NCBI GenBank assembly: GCA_023387335.1
Contig: JAEWIF010000019.1
Coordinates: 69,925-133,924 of the forward strand
Source: Pseudomonadota bacterium
GTDB taxonomy: Bacteria > Pseudomonadota > Gammaproteobacteria > Burkholderiales > Burkholderiaceae_C
DNA length: 64,000 nt
Direction of reading: 5' to 3'
The notes beneath the pieces were generated by a model. That model saw nothing but the letters and a program-made list of their open reading frames with translations, ran no database searches and had not been told where the DNA came from. Positions 59,543 to 64,000 of this stretch are shown one piece after another; position 1 is the stretch's first letter; the number at the start of each line of letters is the position of its first letter. The translations under genes and the position numbers were made by a program.

Positions 59543-60364
59543 ATGGGTTCCTCCCTCGCGGACATCGAGATCCGCCTGCTGGTCGAGGCGGTGTACCTGC
59601 GCTACGGCCACGACTTCCGCGACTACGCGCCGGCCTCGCTCAAGCGGCGCGTGCTGCAGGCGCGCGAGCGCATGGGAACGGCTTCGGTCAGCGCGCTGCA
59701 GGAGCGCGTGCTGCACGACGCCGCCGAGTTCGCGCGGCTGCTGCAGTTCCTCACCGTGCCGGTGAGCGGCATGTTCCGCGACCCCTCGTACTTCCTCGCG
59801 CTGCGCCGCCACGTGGTGCCGGTGCTGCGCACCTACCCCTCGCTCAAGGTCTGGGTGGCCGGCTGCAGCACGGGCGAGGAGCCCTACTCGCTGGCGATCC
59901 TGCTGCACGAGGAGGGCCTGCTCGACCGCACCATCCTCTACGCGACCGACATCAACACCGCGTCGCTGGACAAGGCTCGACAAGGCATCTTTTCGCTGGA
60001 CCACATGCAGGCCTTCACGCGCGACTACCAGCGCGCGGGCGGCACGAGCAGCTTCAGCGATTACTACACGGCCGGCTACGGCGGCGCGCTGTTCGACCGC
60101 ATGCTGCGCGATCGCATCACCTTCGCCGACCACAGCCTGGCCACCGACGCCGTGTTCTCCGAGACCCAGCTGGTGTCCTGCCGCAACGTGCTGATCTACT
60201 TCAACCGGCAGCTGCAGGACCGCGCGCTCGGGCTCTTCCACGACTCGCTGTCGCACCGCGGCTTCCTCGGGCTCGGGTCCAAGGAGACGCTCGACTTCTC
60301 GGCCTTCGCCGACCGTTTCGAGGCGGTGAGCCGCCCCGACCGCCTGTACCGGAAGAAGCCATGA
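59543..60364 (+). CDS. CheR-family protein methyltransferase
   Basis: A 273-residue SAM-dependent methyltransferase of the chemotaxis type. It has an N-terminal helical domain, the SAM motif VWVAGCSTGEEPYSLA (residues 103-118), ATDINTASLDKAR and the CheR signature SCRNVLIYFN. It starts 16 bases after the hybrid kinase gene and overlaps the CheB gene by four bases. No chemoreceptor gene is nearby, so its methyl acceptor is unclear. Confidence 0.92.
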   Translation: MGSSLADIEIRLLVEAVYLRYGHDFRDYAPASLKRRVLQARERMGTASVSALQERVLHDAAEFARLLQFLTVPVSGMFRDPSYFLALRRHVVPVLRTYPSLKVWVAGCSTGEEPYSLAILLHEEGLLDRTILYATDINTASLDKARQGIFSLDHMQAFTRDYQRAGGTSSFSDYYTAGYGGALFDRMLRDRITFADHSLATDAVFSETQLVSCRNVLIYFNRQLQDRALGLFHDSLSHRGFLGLGSKETLDFSAFADRFEAVSRPDRLYRKKP

Positions 60365-60936
60365 GCAAGCAACGCATCGAAGCCATCGCCATCGGCACCT
60401 CCGCCGGCGGCATCGACGCCCTCTTCGCGCTGCTGGAAGGCCTGCCGGTGCCTTCGCGCGCGGCGCTGATCGCCGTGATCCACCTGCCCGAGGGCCACGA
60501 GAGCCGGCTGCCCGATGTGTTCCGCGCCCGCCTGGGCTTTCCGGTGGTCGAGGCGGCGCCCGGCGCGCTGGCCCTTCCGGGCCAGTTGCATTTCGCGCCC
60601 GCGGGCTACCATCTGCTGGTGGAGCCGGACCGGACCTTCTCGCTCAGTTGCGATCCGCCCGTGCTGTTCTCCAGGCCTTCCATCGACGTGCTGTTCGCGT
60701 CCTGCGCGGACGCCTGGGGCCCGGCGCTGGCCGGCCTGGTCCTGACCGGGGCCAACGAGGACGGCGCGGCCGGACTGGCCGCCGTGCGCGCGGCGGGCGG
60801 CCTGGCCGCGGTGCAGGACCCGGTGGAGGCGCCCTGGCCCGCGATGCCGCTGGCCGCGATCGCCGCCGCCCGCCCGCAGCGCGTGCTTCCGCTGGCCGGC
60901 CTGCGGCGCCTGGTGCAGGAGCTCGCCTGCCCATGA
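60361..60936 (+). CDS. CheB-type methylesterase without receiver domain
   Basis: A 191-residue protein that is only the catalytic domain of CheB. The triad is visible as S14 in IGTSAGGIDAL, H41 in VIHLPEGH and D134 in TGANEDGAAG. Lacking the regulatory receiver, it may be constitutively active or controlled by protein contacts. ATGA overlaps couple it to both neighbours. Confidence 0.92.
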   Translation: MSKQRIEAIAIGTSAGGIDALFALLEGLPVPSRAALIAVIHLPEGHESRLPDVFRARLGFPVVEAAPGALALPGQLHFAPAGYHLLVEPDRTFSLSCDPPVLFSRPSIDVLFASCADAWGPALAGLVLTGANEDGAAGLAAVRAAGGLAAVQDPVEAPWPAMPLAAIAAARPQRVLPLAGLRRLVQELACP

Positions 60937-62066
60937 GCACGCCCGCGGAGTTCCCGGTCGACGTCCTGCTGGTCGATGACCTGCAGGAGAACCTGGTCGC
61001 GCTCGAAGCCCTGATCCGCCGGCCCGACCGCCGCATCTTCTGCGCGCGCTCCGGCGAGGAGGCGCTGTCGCTGATGCTCGAACACTCGTTCGCGCTGGCC
61101 ATCCTGGACGTACAGATGCCCGGCATGAACGGCTTCGAGCTGGCCGAACTGATGCGCGGCGCCGAGCGCACGCGCGGCATCCCCATCGTCTTCGTCAGCG
61201 CCGCCGGACGCGAGCTGGGCTACGCGTTCCGCGGCTACGAGTCGGGCGCGGTGGACTTCCTCTTCAAGCCGCTCGACCCGGTGGCGGTGCGCAGCAAGGT
61301 GGACGTGTTCGTCGACCTGTACCGCCAGCGCGAGCACCTGCTTCGCATGCAGAAGGACCTGGAGCGCGCCGTGCGCATGCGCGACGACTTCATGTCCATG
61401 GTGTCGCACGAGCTGCGCAACCCGCTCAACACGCTCTTCCTGCAGGCGCAGCTGCGGCGGCGGATGGCGGCCGGCGGCAAGCTGCCCGACCTGCAGGCGT
61501 TCGACCACCAGGCCAGGCGCGACGAGCAGCAGATCCGCAGCATGATCCGGCTGCTGGACGACCTGCTGGACGTCTCGCGCGCCCGCACCGCGCGCCTGGC
61601 GATCTCGACGCGTCCGATGGACCTGGCGGCGATGGTGCGGCGCATGGTGGAAGGCCTGGCCGAGCAGGCGCGGTCGGCGGGCGTCCAGCTCGAGCTGCAG
61701 GCGCCGGACAGCCTGCCGCTGGAAGGCGACGAGCAACGGCTGGAGCAGGTGCTCACGAACCTGGTCACCAACGCCCTGCGCTACGGCCAGTCGCGCCCGG
61801 TGCAGGTGCGTGTCGGCCTGGAGGACGGCCAGGCGGTGCTGGCGGTGCGCGACCACGGCCCCGGCATCGCGCCCCAGGACCAGGAGCGCATCTTCGAGCA
61901 GTTCGAGCGGGCGGACACCGCGCGCGACGTCCCGGGGCTGGGCCTGGGCCTGTACATCAGCCGGCAGATCGTCGGCGCCCACGGCGGCCGGCTGGAAGTG
62001 CGAAGCACGGTCGGAGAAGGCGCCGAGTTCATCGCCAGGCTGCCCGTGCCGGCGGGGCCCGCGTGA
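60933..62066 (+). CDS. Receiver-histidine kinase fusion
   Basis: A 377-residue soluble protein. An N-terminal receiver (acceptor D59 in AILDVQMPG, lysine in FLFKPLDP) is joined to a HisKA domain with H159 (MSMVSHELRNPLN) and a HATPase domain (NLVTNALRYG, GLGLGLYISR). No membrane segment or output domain is present. It could receive phosphate from the hybrid kinase encoded upstream and pass it on through its own kinase part. Confidence 0.92.
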   Translation: MSTPAEFPVDVLLVDDLQENLVALEALIRRPDRRIFCARSGEEALSLMLEHSFALAILDVQMPGMNGFELAELMRGAERTRGIPIVFVSAAGRELGYAFRGYESGAVDFLFKPLDPVAVRSKVDVFVDLYRQREHLLRMQKDLERAVRMRDDFMSMVSHELRNPLNTLFLQAQLRRRMAAGGKLPDLQAFDHQARRDEQQIRSMIRLLDDLLDVSRARTARLAISTRPMDLAAMVRRMVEGLAEQARSAGVQLELQAPDSLPLEGDEQRLEQVLTNLVTNALRYGQSRPVQVRVGLEDGQAVLAVRDHGPGIAPQDQERIFEQFERADTARDVPGLGLGLYISRQIVGAHGGRLEVRSTVGEGAEFIARLPVPAGPA

Positions 62067-62109
62067 GAAAATCCGTGGTTTGGCAAGCACACACGAGCAC
62101 AGCACGACC

Positions 62110-63244
62110 ATGGACGCAGAACGCATCAACCTCATCGGCACCACCCTGGCGGACCTCCAAGAGAGGACCGTCGATCTCCGGAGGTATCTTTGACTTCGAT
62201 GCCAAGTCGGAGCGCCTGAGGACCGTCAACGCCTCGCTGGAAGATCCCGCGGTCTGGAACGACCCGAAGAAGGCCCAGGAACTGGGCAAGGAAAAGAAGC
62301 AGCTCGACGGCATCGTGCTCGTGCTACAGGACCTCGACCGCGAGCTGTCCGACAACCTCGAGCTCTATGAGATGAGCAAGGAGGACGGCGACCAGGCCGG
62401 CCTGGCCACCATCGAGGCCGAGACCGCCAAGCTCACGAAGATCGTCGAGGAGCTCGAGTTCCGGCGCATGTTCGACAAGCCGGCCGACCCGATGAACGCC
62501 TTCCTGGACATCCAGGCCGGCGCGGGCGGCACCGAGGCGTGCGACTGGGCCGGCATGCTGCTGCGCCAGTACCTGAAGTACGCCGAGCGCAAGGGCTTCA
62601 AGGCCAACGTCGAGGACGAGACCGCGGGCGACGTGGCCGGCATCAAGGGCGCCACCATCAAGATCGAGGGCGAGTACGCCTACGGCCTGCTGCGCACCGA
62701 GACCGGCGTGCACCGCCTGGTGCGCAAGTCGCCGTTTGACTCCGACAACCGCCGCCACACCAGCTTCACCTCGGTGTTCGTGTCGCCGGAAGTCGACGAC
62801 TCGATCGACATCCAGATCAACCCGGCCGACCTCAAGACCGACGTCTACCGCTCGTCCGGCGCCGGCGGCCAGCACGTCAACAAGACCGAGTCGGCGGTGC
62901 GCATCACCCACGTGCCCACCGGCATCGTGGTCGCCTGCCAGACCGGCCGCAGCCAGCACTCCAACCGCGACACCGCGATGAAGATGCTGGCGGCCAAGCT
63001 GTACGAGCTCGAGATGCAGAAGCGCAACGCCGAGCGCGACGCGGTGGAAGCCACCAAGTCCGACATCGGCTGGGGCAGCCAGATCCGCAACTACGTGCTC
63101 GACCAGAGCCGCATCAAGGACCTGCGCACCGGCATCGAGCGTTCGGACACGCAGAACGTGCTCGATGGCGACCTCGACGAGTTCATCGAGGCCAGCCTGA
63201 AGTCGGGGCTTGAGGTCGGCGCGAAGCGGTCGGACGCTGTTTGA
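62110..63244 (+). CDS. prfB: Peptide chain release factor 2 with programmed +1 frameshift
   Basis: RF2 releases peptides at UGA and UAA codons. The gene begins at ATG 62110, reads 27 codons to CTT at 62188-62190, meets an in-frame TGA at 62191-62193, and continues in the +1 frame from 62192 to give about 377 residues. The product has the stop-recognition tripeptide SPF (RKSPFDSDN) and the catalytic GGQ (SSGAGGQHVNK). Low RF2 slows reading of the internal TGA and favours the shift, which autoregulates the factor. Confidence 0.95.
62179..62194 (+). promoter_or_regulatory. prfB programmed frameshift site
   Basis: The sequence CGGAGGTATCTTTGAC contains an internal Shine-Dalgarno (GGAGG) three bases before CTT, then the TGA stop followed by C. 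The layout matches the conserved prfB shift site, in which E. coli has AGGGGGTATCTTTGAC. Confidence 0.93.
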
Positions 63245-63256
63245 TCGCGGAAGTGT

Positions 63257-63318
63257 TCGCAGCTATAGCTGCTCCTGCAGCCGCGCCGCCGCCGCTGTAG
63301 GAGCAGCTGAAGCTGCGA
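63257..63318. repeat. REP-like hairpin between prfB and lysS
   Basis: The 24 bases at 63257-63280 and 63295-63318 are inverted copies with three mismatches around a GC-rich loop. The right arm reads TGTAGGAGCAGCTGAAGCTGCGA-like sequence, close to the REP family known from Pseudomonas, Xanthomonas and Lysobacter. It may act as a terminator of prfB. Confidence 0.7.
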
Positions 63319-63383
63319 CCCGCACCCGCGACACGCTCCCAGCCCCCCCTGATTCCACAGATCCCGCAGCCCCCGAGACCCGC

Positions 63384-64000
63384 ATGACCACCCCCGCCCA
63401 GCCCCAACCCGCCGCCGACGACAACAGCCTCATCGCCGAGCGCCGCGGCAAACTGGCCGCGCTGCGCGGGCAGGGCGTCGCCTTCCCAAACGACTTCCGT
63501 CGCACCGACCACGCCGGCGACCTGCAGTCCGAGTACGCCGACGCCGAGGCCTGGACCGCCGAGACCCTCGAGGCCAGCGGCCGACGGGTCGCCGTGGCGG
63601 GCCGCATGCTCGCCAAGCGGGTCATGGGCAAGGCCGCGTTCGCCCAGGTCCAGGACGTGAGTGGGCGGCTGCAGCTGTTCCTGCAGTCCAATGCCCTGGG
63701 CGAGGCCTACGACGCCTTCAAGGGCTGGGACGTGGGCGACATCGTGGCCGCCGAGGGCGTGCTCACGCGCACCCGCACCGGCGAGCTGTCGGTGAAGGTC
63801 GACGCGCTGCGCCTGCTGACCAAGTCGCTGCGGCCGCTGCCGGACAAGTGGCACGGCCTTGCCGACGTCGAGCAGCGCTACCGCCAGCGCTACGTCGACC
63901 TGATCGTGAACCCCGAGGCGCGCGAGGTGTTCGTGGTGCGCTCGAAGGTGGTCGCGGCGATGCGCCGCTGGCTCGACGCGCGCCGCTTCCTCGAAGTGGA
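63384..64000 (+). CDS. lysS: Lysyl-tRNA synthetase, partial (3' end outside window)
   Basis: A class II synthetase that charges tRNA-Lys. The first 205 codons are visible from ATG 63384. They include the OB-fold anticodon-binding domain (VAVAGRMLAKRVMGKAAFAQ, then DVSGRLQLFLQ) and the start of the catalytic domain at EQRYRQRYVDLIVNPEAREVF, which leads into motif 1. The prfB-lysS order is common in proteobacteria. Confidence 0.94.
   Translation, partial: MTTPAQPQPAADDNSLIAERRGKLAALRGQGVAFPNDFRRTDHAGDLQSEYADAEAWTAETLEASGRRVAVAGRMLAKRVMGKAAFAQVQDVSGRLQLFLQSNALGEAYDAFKGWDVGDIVAAEGVLTRTRTGELSVKVDALRLLTKSLRPLPDKWHGLADVEQRYRQRYVDLIVNPEAREVFVVRSKVVAAMRRWLDARRFLEV

Overview
This is a GC-rich, gene-dense chromosomal segment whose gene families and gene order suggest a betaproteobacterium of the order Burkholderiales, probably Comamonadaceae (Ramlibacter/Variovorax-like). 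The taxon is an inference from Bug-type tricarboxylate binding proteins, a TRAP system, a pcaIJF/PcaR module, folC-SPOR-cvpA-purF-metZ-gltX-tRNA order and tamAB next to murB. No search was run.

Layout. 1-9928: histidine utilisation. hutC-hutD-hutI-hutG-hutF run leftward with start/stop overlaps and hutU-hutH run rightward from a shared promoter with two HutC-type operators. A NitT/TauT-type ABC importer follows hutH. 9925-10590: UPF0502/YceH protein. 10676-18165: a leftward catabolic cluster (SDR, TRAP transporter dctP-dctQ-dctM, a two-subunit transketolase, then a full-length transketolase) facing a divergent LysR regulator. 19243-25056: LysE exporter, a Bug-type binding protein, an SDR, and pcaF-pcaJ-pcaI of the beta-ketoadipate pathway with a divergent IclR-type PcaR-like regulator.

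25152-27824: a decayed integrative element at tRNA-Asp. A 20-bp copy of the tRNA 3' end marks the far side, and a relic of the original tRNA terminator lies outside it. The cargo is three gene fragments: a PD-(D/E)xK-like protein, an Eco57I-type DNA methylase piece and an integrase N-terminus. Repeated 9-bp motifs near both ends look like integrase arm sites. This is the main accessory region.

27748-47269: housekeeping genes. tRNA-Asp, tRNA-Glu and tRNA-Ala lie downstream of gltX-metZ-purF-cvpA-SPOR-folC. Then come an ArsC-like protein, a glycine-zipper protein, ppnP, argG, tamA/tamB, murB, yajQ, a periplasmic retropepsin and an MFS exporter. 47270-47708 is a non-coding block of nested inverted repeats. 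47709-55943: plsY, a YbaK deacylase, a divergent MurA paralogue, an aldo/keto reductase, an endonuclease VIII-like glycosylase, an acyl-CoA synthetase, an alpha/beta hydrolase and a DUF2927-type zincin with a Sel1 repeat.

56068-62066: a signalling operon made of a CHASE3-GAF hybrid kinase with three receiver domains, a CheR methyltransferase, a receiver-less CheB and a receiver-histidine kinase, with no chemoreceptor or CheA/CheW. This and the tRNA-Asp island are the best candidates for undescribed biology. The window ends with prfB (programmed +1 frameshift), a REP-like hairpin and the start of lysS.
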